A stretch of 64,000 nt of DNA from positions 41,434 through 105,433 of the forward strand of contig NZ_JAELUP010000020.1 in NCBI RefSeq assembly GCF_016424485.1, written 5' to 3'. Numbering within the stretch: the first letter of the stretch is position 1; each line of letters begins with the position of its first letter. Positions 25,780 to 34,617 of the stretch are shown piece after piece. This DNA is from Paenibacillus roseus. Its GTDB lineage: Bacteria > Bacillota > Bacilli > Paenibacillales > Paenibacillaceae. The notes under the pieces were generated by a model. That model was not told the DNA's origin and ran no database searches. It worked only from the letters and a program-made list of their open reading frames with translations. The translations under genes were made by a program, and so were the position numbers.

Positions 25780-27366
25780 ATGAGTACGAATTTAGAGAAT
25801 GACATTAAGCAGGAAGTGGAGCGGAGAAGAACCTTCGCCATTATATCTCACCCGGATGCGGGGAAAACAACACTAACGGAAAAGCTGTTGCTGTTTGGGG
25901 GCGCGATTCGTTTGGCCGGTACGGTCAAAGCGAGGAAAGCAAGCAAGCACGCGACGTCCGACTGGATGGAAATTGAGAAGCAGCGCGGAATTTCGGTTAC
26001 ATCCAGCGTCATGCAATTTGACTATCTGGGGCATCGGGTGAACATTCTGGATACCCCGGGTCACCAGGACTTCAGCGAAGATACCTACCGGACACTGACG
26101 GCTGCGGACAGCGCGGTCATGCTGATCGACGTCGCCAAAGGGGTGGAGGCGCAGACGATCAAGCTGTTCCAGGTATGCCGCAAGCGCGGGATTCCGATCT
26201 TCACCTTCATCAACAAGCTGGACCGCGAAGGGCGCAGCCCGTTCGAACTGATGGAAGAACTGGAGCAGGTACTGGGCATTCGCTCGGTGCCGATGAACTG
26301 GCCGATCGGAATGGGCCGTGAACTGTGCGGCGTCTATGACCGCATGAACAATCAGGTCGAGCTGTTCCAGGGGAATGACCATAGCAAGATTGAAGTGCGA
26401 AAGGTTGAAGATTACAATGATCCGATTATCCGCGAGATGGCGGGTGACTTTTTGCATGATCAATTGACAGGGGAACTGGAATTATTGGATGTAGCGGGCG
26501 ATCAGTTCGATTACGAGAAGGTCAGCCGCGGCGAATTGACGCCGATCTTTTTCGGCAGTGCGGTTAATAACTTTGGTGTACAGACCTTCCTGGAGAACTT
26601 CCTGAAACTCGCGCCTTCGCCAACTCCGCGACAAAGCACCGAGCGGCTGGTAGAGCCGACAGAAGAGAAGTTCTCCGGCTATGTATTCAAAATTCAGGCG
26701 AACATGAACCCGGCTCACCGCGACCGGATTGCGTTCCTGCGCATTTGCTCCGGCCGTTTTGAGCGTGGAATGAGCGTCAAGCACGTGCGCGCGGGCAAGG
26801 ACATCAAGCTGTCTCAGCCACAGCAATTTTTGGCGCAGGACCGTGATATCGTCGAGTCGGCTTATCCGGGCGACATTATCGGGTTATTCGACCCGGGAAT
26901 CTTCCGGATTGGCGACACGCTATCCCAGGCGGGCGAGCTGACCTTTGATGAGCTGCCGACATTCTCGCCGGAGATTTTCGCGAAGGTCACGGTCAAAAAT
27001 GCCCTCAAGCATAAGCAGTATCAGAAGGGAATCGATCAGCTGACAGAGGAAGGCACCATTCAGGTGTTCCACTCGACAAGCGGATTTGATGAGATAATTC
27101 TGGGCGTTGTCGGCCAGCTCCAGTTCGAAGTATTCGAATATCGGATGAAGGGCGAATACGGCGTAGATATCCAGCTGCATCGAATGACTTACCAATTCGC
27201 GCGCTGGCTGGTGGACGACAAGATCGATCCGTCCAAGTTCCGCATCAACTCGGTGCTGGTGAAGGATAAAAAGGATAATTACGTGGCGCTGTTCGAGAAC
27301 GAGTACGCGATGCGTACAGCTATTGAGAAAAACCCGACTACGAAGTTTTTGGAGATGGCTCCTTAA
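25780..27366 (+). CDS. prfC: Peptide chain release factor 3
   Basis: RF3 is the GTPase that frees RF1/RF2 from the ribosome after termination. The 528-residue protein has G1 SHPDAGKTT, G3 DTPGHQDF and G4 NKLD, followed by an EF-Tu-like barrel and the RF3-specific C-terminal domain. ATG 25780 gives the normal N-terminus; an in-frame extension to 25690 lacks homology. The ribosome site is modest (GAGAGG). A multi-stem terminator follows. Confidence 0.93.
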   Translation: MSTNLENDIKQEVERRRTFAIISHPDAGKTTLTEKLLLFGGAIRLAGTVKARKASKHATSDWMEIEKQRGISVTSSVMQFDYLGHRVNILDTPGHQDFSEDTYRTLTAADSAVMLIDVAKGVEAQTIKLFQVCRKRGIPIFTFINKLDREGRSPFELMEELEQVLGIRSVPMNWPIGMGRELCGVYDRMNNQVELFQGNDHSKIEVRKVEDYNDPIIREMAGDFLHDQLTGELELLDVAGDQFDYEKVSRGELTPIFFGSAVNNFGVQTFLENFLKLAPSPTPRQSTERLVEPTEEKFSGYVFKIQANMNPAHRDRIAFLRICSGRFERGMSVKHVRAGKDIKLSQPQQFLAQDRDIVESAYPGDIIGLFDPGIFRIGDTLSQAGELTFDELPTFSPEIFAKVTVKNALKHKQYQKGIDQLTEEGTIQVFHSTSGFDEIILGVVGQLQFEVFEYRMKGEYGVDIQLHRMTYQFARWLVDDKIDPSKFRINSVLVKDKKDNYVALFENEYAMRTAIEKNPTTKFLEMAP

Positions 27367-27378
27367 AAATATACATGC

Positions 27379-27455
27379 AAGGCCCGCTATGCGGCATCTG
27401 TATGTCCCGGAAAACGTTCCGCAAGACATCTGAAGGCCGAGTGGCGGGCCTTTTG
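27379..27455 (+). terminator. Multi-stem terminator of prfC
   Basis: AAGGCCCGC (27379-27387) pairs with GCGGGCCTT (27444-27452), then TTTT. Inside lie nested stems, including CGGAA/TTCCG and TGTC/GACA. Confidence 0.75.
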
Positions 27456-27520
27456 GCTTATCGTTCACTACGAAACGGAGTTTTGCCCGTTCAAGGACGG
27501 TAAAGCCGTCTACGCCTGAT

Positions 27521-27880
27521 TCACTGGACGAATACAGATGAGTACTCATAATAGTAAAGCCGGGGTTTGAATTGCTGCTTGCTAGTATCGTTGTAGCGGT
27601 GTACCCGTTTGTAGAGGTAAAAGGCATCGATCGCCCACCAGAGCAAGGCAATAGGCAGACCTATAATCGTTAGAGATAATGCCAGAACGCCCCAGCCGCT
27701 TTTGCGTCTGCCCGTATAGAAGTGATGGCCGCCAAACAGGCCCAGGAAGTACCAGATCATATAAGCAAACACCACATTCTTGACCAGATGTGCAGGCGGC
27801 TGCTGGAATTCATTCAAGTCCGGCTGGGCAGGCCGCAAGGATGGATAATATGGCGTCAATAGAGAATTGTCCAGATTCAA
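27521..27880 (-). CDS. TM2-domain membrane protein
   Basis: 119 residues starting at TTG 27880, 9 nt after GGGAG. Two membrane helices contain the TM2 signature: a first helix around MIWYFLGLFGGHHFYTGR and a second ending WWAIDAFYLYKR. TM2 proteins are small and widespread, with no agreed function. It is convergent with prfC and divergent from the LacI regulator. Confidence 0.75.
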   Translation of the reverse strand: MNLDNSLLTPYYPSLRPAQPDLNEFQQPPAHLVKNVVFAYMIWYFLGLFGGHHFYTGRRKSGWGVLALSLTIIGLPIALLWWAIDAFYLYKRVHRYNDTSKQQFKPRLYYYEYSSVFVQ

Positions 27881-27980
27881 AAGGTTTCACTCCCTTGCAA
27901 TGCAGCTTGGTGTCTTGAAGCGCTCTTTGTATGCTATGAAGAAATTATATGGAATATCGAACGGTATCACAAGTTCCCCA

Positions 27981-28023
27981 TTGACATGAAACAGCTTTCA
28001 TGCAACAATGTACGCGTGTACAT
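27981..28023 (+). promoter_or_regulatory. Promoter with two palindromic operators ahead of the LacI-family gene
   Basis: TTGACA (27981-27986) is a perfect -35; the -10 is weak, around 28004-28011. The palindrome CATGAAACAGCTTTCATG (27985-28002) fills the spacer, and ATGTACGCGTGTACAT (28008-28023) covers the expected start point. Both have the size and symmetry of LacI-family operators, predicting autoregulation and possibly control of the downstream dehydrogenase cluster. Confidence 0.6.
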
Positions 28024-28032
28024 TATGGGCCA

Positions 28033-29154
28033 ATGAAAGCGGAGGAATGCATCATAAGCAGAAGAGAAGTCGCAAAGCTGGCCGGCGTGTCGGAGGCAAC
28101 AGTATCGAGAGTATTGAACGGCGTTGGCCCGATTCGGGAGGAAACGAAATTAAAAGTGCTGGAGGCGGCCCGGCAGCTTAACTATGTGCCCAATGTGCTT
28201 GCCCAGCAGCTGGCCCGCAGGAGAAGCGGGAACCTGGGCGTCATACTGCCTTACGTGCCGAAGGTCAAACTGTTCTCAACCTATTACTTCGCGGAAATCT
28301 TGAGCGGAATCGGGGAGACGGCAAGACGCATGGGCTATGATCTGTTGATTATCCCGCTGTCCCCGGTCGAAGCGCGGAGCTACACGAATCTGTTCCAGAC
28401 GCAGAAGGTCGATGCTTGTATTATGCTGGGCTCGCAGGATTCGGCAGAGGAGCGGGAGGCGCTCAGACAGCTTCATGAGGAGGGCTATCCTTTTTGCCTG
28501 GTGAACCAGCATTTCGATGACGAGCCGTTCAAGACGATTGAGGCTGATCATGTCAAGGGTGGGCAGCTTGCTGCTACTCATCTGATCGAGAGGGGCTGCC
28601 GGCGCATTGCCTTTCTCAATGGCCCGAATGTTTATTCCAATAGCCGTGATCGGATGAAGGGCTACAGCCTGGCTCTTCAAGAGTACGGAATAGAACTGGA
28701 TGAGCAGTTGCTTTATTTGGGAAACTACAGCCGCAAGAGCGGCTACCAGTACGCAGGGCAGCTTGCCGAGGCCATCCGGGAGGGGCAAGTGGACGGTATT
28801 GTAGCGGCGAATGATCGGATGGCGATCGGTCTGTTGCAAGGTTTGCGTGAGCATGGCGTAAAGCCAGGCAGGGATGCAGCCTTGATCGGCTATGACGATG
28901 CGGAAGGCGCGCGCTTTACAGAGCCGCAGTTGTCTTCCGTGGCCGTTCCCTTCTATGAGATGGGCGAGCAAGCTGCTCAGTGGCTGCTGGATAGCTTGCA
29001 TGCGCCAAGCTTTCAGCCGGATGCAGCTGATTCTGGAGAACCGGCGGAGCATCAGGGGGCAAAGGATGCGGCGCAATCGGTCGTCCGGCTCCCGGTCCGG
29101 CTTGTCCCAAGAGCATCGTCGCTTCGTTATCCGAACTGGCAAGGAGATTCCTGA
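28033..29154 (+). CDS. LacI-family transcriptional regulator
   Basis: Sugar-responsive repressor. The N-terminal HTH reads REVAKLAGVSEATVSRVLNG, followed by a hinge and a periplasmic-binding-protein-like effector domain; total about 365-373 residues. The start is doubtful. ATG 28033 (and ATG 28000, inside an operator) have no ribosome site, whereas GGAGG at 28041-28045 is well placed for a start at ATC 28051 or ATA 28054, exactly where LacI proteins normally begin. The gene is followed closely by a Gfo/Idh - ThuA - Gfo/Idh set that it probably controls. Confidence 0.88.
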   Translation: MKAEECIISRREVAKLAGVSEATVSRVLNGVGPIREETKLKVLEAARQLNYVPNVLAQQLARRRSGNLGVILPYVPKVKLFSTYYFAEILSGIGETARRMGYDLLIIPLSPVEARSYTNLFQTQKVDACIMLGSQDSAEEREALRQLHEEGYPFCLVNQHFDDEPFKTIEADHVKGGQLAATHLIERGCRRIAFLNGPNVYSNSRDRMKGYSLALQEYGIELDEQLLYLGNYSRKSGYQYAGQLAEAIREGQVDGIVAANDRMAIGLLQGLREHGVKPGRDAALIGYDDAEGARFTEPQLSSVAVPFYEMGEQAAQWLLDSLHAPSFQPDAADSGEPAEHQGAKDAAQSVVRLPVRLVPRASSLRYPNWQGDS

Positions 29155-29248
29155 TTTATCGCAAAACCAGTATATATGTGAAAGCCGGAATTATACGAAT
29201 TGCTTGAATAACAAATGCATTCATTTCAATCGGGAGAGGTGCAAGTTC

Positions 29249-30418
29249 ATGAGTAACGTTCGTATTGGCATGGTTGGCTATAAATTTATGGGTAAGGCGC
29301 ACAGCAACGCTTATCGCGCGGTGCCGATGTTCTTCCCGGATGCGCTGAAGCCGGAGCCGAAGGTCATTTGCGGACGCGATCCGCAGGCCGTCGAGAAGGC
29401 CAGAGCGCAATTCGGTTGGGAGAGCGCAGTGACAGATTGGCGTGATCTGGTTAGCCGGGATGATATTGATCTGATCGACATTAATGCGCCGAGCGATGCG
29501 CACAAGGAGATTGCCTTGGCTGCTGCGGCTAACGGCAAGCATATTTTTTGCGAGAAGCCGCTGGCGCTCAATTTGAAAGATTCCAAAGAGATGCTGGAGT
29601 CGGCCGAGAAGGCGGGCATCAAGCATATGGTCGGCTTCAACTATCGGTTTGCCCCGGCTGTGCAACTGGCCAAGAAGCTCATCAGTGAGGGACGGATTGG
29701 CAAGATTTATCACTACCGCGCCTGGTTTTTGCAGGACTGGATTATTGATGAGCAATTCCCGCTCGTATGGCGTTTGCAAAAGGACATTGCCGGTTCGGGC
29801 TCGCATGGTGATCTGGGCGCACATTGTATCGATTTGGCCCGCTACCTGATCGGGGAGTTCAAGGAAGTCATCGGGATGAGCGAAACATTTGTGAAGCAGC
29901 GTCCGCTGCCGTCCGAGATGACGGGACTGACCGCCAAAGGCAACAAGGATGCACCGCTTGGAGATGTGACTGTTGATGACGCCACGCTGTTCATGACCCG
30001 GTTCGAGAGCGGCGCGCTGGGCAGCTTTGAAGCGACCCGCTTTGCCGCCGGACACCGCTGTACGAATGCATTCGAAATCAACGGGAGCAAGGGCAGCATC
30101 AAGTTCGATTTTGAGCGTCTGAATGAATTGCAAGTGTACTTCACCGGTGATGATGAAGATGTCCAGGGCTTCCGCCGTGTGCTCGTCACAGATGCGCCTC
30201 ACGCTTATATGGATGCCTGGTGGCCGGCCGGACATACGATTGGTTACGAGCATACTTTCACCCATGAAATACATGAGTTTATGAAAGCGATCGAGGAAGA
30301 TCGCCAGCCGGTCCCGAACTTCGTTGATGGCGTGAAATGCCAGGAGATTCTGGAGGCGGTCGACCGCTCCATCGAGGAGCGCAGATGGGTTGCGATTAAG
30401 GAACTGCAAGAAGAATAG
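29249..30418 (+). CDS. Gfo/Idh/MocA-family NAD(P)-dependent oxidoreductase (first copy)
   Basis: 389 residues, ATG 29249 after GGGAGAGGTG. The N-terminal Rossmann fold shows GMVGYKFMGKAHSNAY, where the usual glycine-rich loop is modified, and the family motif EKPLALN. SHGDLGAHCIDLARYL carries the Asp/His pair used for catalysis in the C-terminal domain. These enzymes oxidise or reduce sugars, inositols and related polyols. Together with the ThuA protein and second dehydrogenase downstream it suggests a sugar (for example ketoglycoside) pathway; the substrate is unknown. Confidence 0.85.
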   Translation: MSNVRIGMVGYKFMGKAHSNAYRAVPMFFPDALKPEPKVICGRDPQAVEKARAQFGWESAVTDWRDLVSRDDIDLIDINAPSDAHKEIALAAAANGKHIFCEKPLALNLKDSKEMLESAEKAGIKHMVGFNYRFAPAVQLAKKLISEGRIGKIYHYRAWFLQDWIIDEQFPLVWRLQKDIAGSGSHGDLGAHCIDLARYLIGEFKEVIGMSETFVKQRPLPSEMTGLTAKGNKDAPLGDVTVDDATLFMTRFESGALGSFEATRFAAGHRCTNAFEINGSKGSIKFDFERLNELQVYFTGDDEDVQGFRRVLVTDAPHAYMDAWWPAGHTIGYEHTFTHEIHEFMKAIEEDRQPVPNFVDGVKCQEILEAVDRSIEERRWVAIKELQEE

Positions 30419-30457
30419 CTGCAGGGCAAATATAGATTGGAGAGGCAGGCGTTGCAT

Positions 30458-31183
30458 ATGAAAAAAGCATTGATTGTATGGGGTGGCTGGGACGGTCATG
30501 AGCCGCAGCAGGTGGCAGGAATTTTTGCAGAGGTGCTGAAGCAGGAACAATTTGAAGTCGAAGTGTCCGATACCTTGGAGGCTTTTGCCGATGTGGAGAA
30601 GCTGAAGGGTCTCGATCTGATTATACCCGTATGGACGATGGGCCGGATTGAGCAGCACCTGGTTGACAATGTATCGTCTGCCGTGCAGAGCGGCGTCGGA
30701 CTGGCAGGCTGTCACGGGGGAATGTGCGATGCGTTTCGCGAAAATGTCGACTGGCAGTTCATGACCGGCGGCAATTGGGTTGCTCATCCGGGCAATGACG
30801 GTACGGAATACGTGGTCCACATTAAGCAAGGCTCCAGCTCGTTAGTGGAGGGGATGAAAGATTTTACCGTGAAGTCCGAGCAATATTACCTGCATGTTGA
30901 TCCTGCCGTTGAAGTGCTGGCGACAACTCGTTTCCCGGTCGCTGACGGCCCCCATGCAGCGAATGGGCCTGTGGATATGCCGGTCGTCTGGACGAAGCGC
31001 TGGGGAATCGGCCGCGTCTACTACAATTCGCTGGGCCATGTGGCGAATATTGTGGATTTGCCGGAAGTGAAGGAAATGATGCGCCGCGGATTCCTGTGGA
31101 CAGCGGAAGGCAAAGAGCTTGCAGCCCGCCAGGGAGTTGAGGCAGGGGCGGCTTATACAGGCATGGCGGATAACCAGCTTTAA
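30458..31183 (+). CDS. ThuA-like domain protein
   Basis: 241 residues, starting ATG 30458 (TTG 30452 is possible) after GGAGAGGC. The fold is of glutamine-amidotransferase type, as in ThuA of trehalose/sucrose-related catabolism in rhizobia; HGGMCDAF, GGNWVAHPGND and YYLHVDPAVEVLATT are the recognisable blocks. ThuA-like proteins usually neighbour Gfo/Idh dehydrogenases, as here, and are linked to 3-ketosugar handling. The biochemical role in this organism is inferred from context only. Confidence 0.8.
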   Translation: MKKALIVWGGWDGHEPQQVAGIFAEVLKQEQFEVEVSDTLEAFADVEKLKGLDLIIPVWTMGRIEQHLVDNVSSAVQSGVGLAGCHGGMCDAFRENVDWQFMTGGNWVAHPGNDGTEYVVHIKQGSSSLVEGMKDFTVKSEQYYLHVDPAVEVLATTRFPVADGPHAANGPVDMPVVWTKRWGIGRVYYNSLGHVANIVDLPEVKEMMRRGFLWTAEGKELAARQGVEAGAAYTGMADNQL

Positions 31184-31304
31184 GTTTGAAGCGCAATGAA
31201 TCTTGGATCACTTGCCATAGAGGCGGCACGGGTGGACTGGCCGCAGCAGCTTCGGATAACGTTCAGTTCATAATATTTCTTTGGAGAGGGACGGAAGATA
31301 CGAG

Positions 31305-32393
31305 ATGGGAAAAATGAAGGTAGGCATTATCGGATGTGGCAATATTAGCAGAATCTATTTTGAGAATCTGCAAAAATACGATGAGGTTGAAGTCTATGCC
31401 TGTGCGGACCTGGACGTCAGCCGCGCAGAGGCGCGGGCAGCCGAGTTTGGTATCCCGAAGGCGTACTCGGTCGAAGATCTGATCGCGGACCCGGTGGTGG
31501 AGATTGTCGTCAATTTGACAATCCCGCAGGCTCATGCGTCTGTATCGATTCAGGCGCTTGAGGCAGGCAAGCATGTCTATGTGGAGAAGCCGCTGGCTGT
31601 TACCCGAGAAGAAGGGCTGAAAATGTTGGAGACCGCCCGCAGCAAAGGAGTGCGTCTGGCAGGCGCGCCGGAGACATTCCTCGGCGGCGGCATTCAGACT
31701 TGCCGCAAGCTTATCGATGACGGAGCCATCGGCACGCCGATATCCGCGAGCGGATTTATGCTGTGCGGAGGTCATGAGGGCTGGCACCCGGACCCCGCTT
31801 TCTATTATCAGGTTGGCGGCGGGCCAATGTTCGACATGGGACCGTACTATCTGACCGCATTTGTAGCCCTGCTCGGCCCGATTCGCCGCGTGACCGGCTC
31901 AGCGGTCATCTCCTATCCAGAGCGGACGATTACGAGCGAGCCGAAGCGCGGACAAAAGGTCAAGGTGGAAACGCCGACTCATCTGGCGGGTGTCCTCGAC
32001 TTCGAGAGCGGCGCGGTTGGCACGCTCATTACAAGCTTCGACGCAATCGCGGGAACCTCGTTGCCGAATATCGAGATTCACGGCAGCGCGGGCACGCTGC
32101 TCGTTCCCGATCCAAACGGCTTCGGCGGCACGGTGAGACTGCGCCGGGCAGGGAGCCACGAGTGGGAGGAAATCCCGCTGACTCATGGCTATACAGACAA
32201 TAACCGCGGCATTGGCGTTGCCGACATGGCCCGCGCCATCCGTGAAGGCGGACAGCACCGCGCCAATGGAGAGATGGCTTACCATGTGCTGGAGGCGATG
32301 CACGGTTTCCATGATGCATCTTCCGAAGGACGCCATTATGTGATGCAAAGCAGCTGCCAGCGTCCGGCTCCTATGTCCCCATTAGCACCCTGA
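31305..32393 (+). CDS. Gfo/Idh/MocA-family oxidoreductase (second copy)
   Basis: 362 residues, ATG 31305 after GGAAG. The Rossmann motif is intact (VGIIGCGNISRIYFENL), the catalytic-region Lys lies in VEKPLAVTREEG, and GGGPMFDMGPYYLTA is typical of the C-terminal domain. It is more canonical than the first copy, and the two are clearly paralogous but diverged, suggesting different substrates or successive steps. A strong terminator follows. Confidence 0.85.
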   Translation: MGKMKVGIIGCGNISRIYFENLQKYDEVEVYACADLDVSRAEARAAEFGIPKAYSVEDLIADPVVEIVVNLTIPQAHASVSIQALEAGKHVYVEKPLAVTREEGLKMLETARSKGVRLAGAPETFLGGGIQTCRKLIDDGAIGTPISASGFMLCGGHEGWHPDPAFYYQVGGGPMFDMGPYYLTAFVALLGPIRRVTGSAVISYPERTITSEPKRGQKVKVETPTHLAGVLDFESGAVGTLITSFDAIAGTSLPNIEIHGSAGTLLVPDPNGFGGTVRLRRAGSHEWEEIPLTHGYTDNNRGIGVADMARAIREGGQHRANGEMAYHVLEAMHGFHDASSEGRHYVMQSSCQRPAPMSPLAP

Positions 32394-32425
32394 TAACTGG
32401 GAAAAAGATGAATATGTCATATATG

Positions 32426-32455
32426 CTCCCGTCCACTGGACGGGAGTTTGTTTTA
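32426..32455 (+). terminator. Strong terminator closing the LacI-Gfo/Idh cluster
   Basis: CTCCCGTCC pairs with GGACGGGAG, followed by TTTGTTTT. It ends exactly where the PurR box of the next operon begins. Confidence 0.85.
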
Positions 32456-32499
32456 AACACGAACTTTCAATTCGAAAATAATTGGAATGTTCGTGTTTT
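32455..32499 (+). promoter_or_regulatory. PurR operator (paired PurBoxes)
   Basis: AAACACGAACTTT (32455-32467) and AATGTTCGTGTTTT (32486-32499) are inverted copies of the Bacillus PurBox, with CGAAC cores separated by 24 nt, the expected geometry. The site lies just upstream of the -35, where PurR represses the pur operon unless PRPP is high. Confidence 0.85.
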
Positions 32500-32503
32500 G
32501 GCG

Positions 32504-32532
32504 TTGACAAGCCTTGTAAGGATTGCTAAACT
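32504..32532 (+). promoter_or_regulatory. Sigma-A promoter of the pur operon
   Basis: TTGACA (32504-32509), a 17-bp spacer and TAAACT (32527-32532), with TGC just before the -10 (extended -10). Transcription should start near 32540, giving a leader of about 415 nt that contains the riboswitch. Confidence 0.8.
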
Positions 32533-32595
32533 AAAAGAGGTTATTTTGCGTGTGCAGGGGCAGGGAGTATGAGCCCCGATTGCCGTCGATATTTG

Positions 32596-32670
32596 GATAC
32601 TCGTATAAATTTGGGGATATGGCCCGAAAGTTTCTACCCGAGAACCTTAAATTTTCGGACTACGAGCAAT
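32596..32670 (+). ncRNA. Guanine-class purine riboswitch aptamer
   Basis: The conserved purine aptamer text is present: ACTCGTATAA, GGGGATATGGCCC, AAGTTTCTACC and CGGACTACGAG. The GGCCC and GTTTCTACC loop segments fit the loop-loop contact. The J3/1 position that pairs with the ligand is C (GACTA), which specifies guanine/hypoxanthine over adenine. Short P1 arms CTCG/CGAG close the aptamer. Ligand binding would favour the terminator about 80 nt downstream and switch off purine synthesis. Confidence 0.92.
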
Positions 32671-32751
32671 GTATAAGGAACAGGTTGTCTCTTTCAGGGG
32701 CAGCCTTGTGCTTTCTTTCCTTGTGTTCCTTCTCATTGCTTGTTTTGTCCC

Positions 32752-32798
32752 TCAGTCCGTGCAGTTCGGGTAACAGCACAACGACTGGGTTTTTCTGT
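32752..32798 (+). terminator. Riboswitch-controlled terminator upstream of purE
   Basis: CAGTCCGTGC pairs with GCACAACGACTG (small internal bulge) and is followed by GGGTTTTTCTGTTTT. It lies between the aptamer and purE, so it is the likely expression platform. The antiterminator arm was not resolved by eye. Confidence 0.75.
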
Positions 32799-32953
32799 TT
32801 TAATGAGGATTTTTATTGTGAAAACTAAGATGAAAGCTTGGTAAATCGCCGAACATTCTTATTTTTCTTCCGCGAAATGTTCGCTGCTGTGGCATTTGAG
32901 TGAAGCGGCCGTTCGCGCTTATCCTATACTTTAAATGGAAAGTGGGTTATGAC

Positions 32954-33439
32954 ATGTCTCCGAAAGTCGGCGTCATCATGGGCAGCAAGTCAGATTGGGA
33001 TACAATGAAGTTAGCCTGTGACGTTCTGGACGAATTGGGAATCAGCTATGAGAAAAAGGTTGTATCGGCGCATCGGACGCCGGACTTGATGTTTGAATAT
33101 GCGGAAACGGCTGCCGAACGCGGATTGAAGGTGATCATCGCGGGAGCAGGCGGCGCCGCGCATTTGCCCGGTATGGTCGCTGCGAAGACGGCTCTACCGG
33201 TTATTGGCGTTCCCGTCAAATCCTCGAATCTGAACGGCATCGATTCCCTGCTCTCGATTGTGCAGATGCCGGCAGGCATCCCGGTTGCGACAGTTGCGAT
33301 CGGCAATGCAGGCGGCTCCAATGCCGGACTACTGGCAGCGCAGATTCTTGGCGCGTTCGATCCTGAGGTTCAGGCGCGCGTGATTGCCCGTCGCGAGCAG
33401 ACGAAGCAGGCTGTGCTGGAAAGCAGTGACACGTTATGA
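32954..33439 (+). CDS. purE: N5-carboxyaminoimidazole ribonucleotide mutase
   Basis: Class I PurE moves the carboxyl group of N5-CAIR to give CAIR. 161 residues, normal length, with the phosphate-binding start [14 protein letters not shown] and the active-site SAHRTPD segment followed by [11 protein letters not shown]. The start is ATG 32954; an in-frame extension to 32900 has no homology. First gene of the operon, it overlaps purK by 4 nt (ATGA). Confidence 0.96.
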   Translation: MSPKVGVIMGSKSDWDTMKLACDVLDELGISYEKKVVSAHRTPDLMFEYAETAAERGLKVIIAGAGGAAHLPGMVAAKTALPVIGVPVKSSNLNGIDSLLSIVQMPAGIPVATVAIGNAGGSNAGLLAAQILGAFDPEVQARVIARREQTKQAVLESSDTL

Positions 33440-34611
33440 CGCAAAATGCGAAGCAGGCTGAGACGAAGATCATTCGCCCAGGGGCTACGATTGGCATTCT
33501 AGGCGGCGGTCAGCTTGGTCGAATGATGGCTTTGGCCGGCAGCAATATGGGGTATCGCTTTGTCGCGCTGGAGCCGGTGCAGGATGCGCCATGCGGTCAG
33601 GTAGCTGGCCAGATTGTTGCGGCTTATGACGATCGTGAAGCGGCAAGGGAACTGGCCAAACGGGCCGATGTAATTACGTATGAATTCGAGAACGTCGATT
33701 CCGGCGTAGCGGCAATGTTAATGGAGGAATCCTATGTGCCGCAGGGCAGCCAGCTTTTGCACACGACACAGCATCGTTTGCGCGAGAAGCGCGCAATTGA
33801 GGCGGCAGGCGTGCAGGTTGCTCCGTATGCCGAGATCGGCAGCGAGCAGGAATTGCGGGAAGCGGCAGAGCGGCTGGGTCTGCCGAGCGTGCTCAAGACC
33901 GCGACCGGCGGGTACGACGGCAAAGGGCAATGGGTACTGCGCAGTGAGGCGGATATTGCTCCGGCCTATGCGGAACTGAGCCGCTCCGGCGCTCAGCTGG
34001 TGCTTGAGCAGTTCATCCGCTTTGACAAGGAATTGTCCGTCATCGCAGCCCGCAGCTCGCTGGGAGAGATCAAGACGTTCCCGGTAGCGGAAAATATTCA
34101 TGTGGATAATATTCTGCATCTGTCCATTGTCCCGGCGCGCATTTCGGAGGACATAGCCGAGCGGGCGAGAGAGCTCGCGATGAAGATCGCCGAAGGGCTG
34201 GGCGCAGTCGGATTGATTGCAGTGGAGATGTTCCTGACTGCAAGCGGCGAGTTGTACGTGAATGAGTTGGCGCCGCGTCCGCACAACAGCGGGCATTATA
34301 CGATGGAAGCTTGCCGCACCTCGCAGTTCGAGCAGCATGTAAGGGCGATCTGCAGCTTGCCGCTCGGCGATACTTCCCTGATGACGCCAGTCGTGATGGT
34401 GAATGTGCTGGGAGAGCATGTCGAGCCGGTAATCGAACGGTTCGCCAAGGCAGATGAGGCCGCTGTAAAGCGCGGTGTTGCACCGAAACTGCATTTGTAC
34501 GGCAAGAGCGAGGCGAAGGCAAAGCGCAAGATGGGGCATGTCAATGTATTGGCAGCATCCGTAGATCAGGCGCTGGCGTGGATCGACGAAACAAATATAT
34601 GGAGGGCGTAA
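33436..34611 (+). CDS. purK: N5-carboxyaminoimidazole ribonucleotide synthase
   Basis: ATP-grasp enzyme that carboxylates AIR with bicarbonate, feeding PurE. 391 residues: an N-terminal [16 protein letters not shown] motif, an ATP-grasp core with FELEN-like [10 protein letters not shown] and [12 protein letters not shown], and [14 protein letters not shown] near the C-terminus. The presence of PurK agrees with a class I PurE. Start overlaps the purE stop; translational coupling is likely. Confidence 0.95.
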   Translation: MTQNAKQAETKIIRPGATIGILGGGQLGRMMALAGSNMGYRFVALEPVQDAPCGQVAGQIVAAYDDREAARELAKRADVITYEFENVDSGVAAMLMEESYVPQGSQLLHTTQHRLREKRAIEAAGVQVAPYAEIGSEQELREAAERLGLPSVLKTATGGYDGKGQWVLRSEADIAPAYAELSRSGAQLVLEQFIRFDKELSVIAARSSLGEIKTFPVAENIHVDNILHLSIVPARISEDIAERARELAMKIAEGLGAVGLIAVEMFLTASGELYVNELAPRPHNSGHYTMEACRTSQFEQHVRAICSLPLGDTSLMTPVVMVNVLGEHVEPVIERFAKADEAAVKRGVAPKLHLYGKSEAKAKRKMGHVNVLAASVDQALAWIDETNIWRA

Positions 34612-34617
34612 ACACAT

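Noticed and set aside
29156..30829. 557-codon antisense frame over the Gfo/Idh gene
   Set aside because: Shadow of the sense genes; low-complexity composition and no homology.
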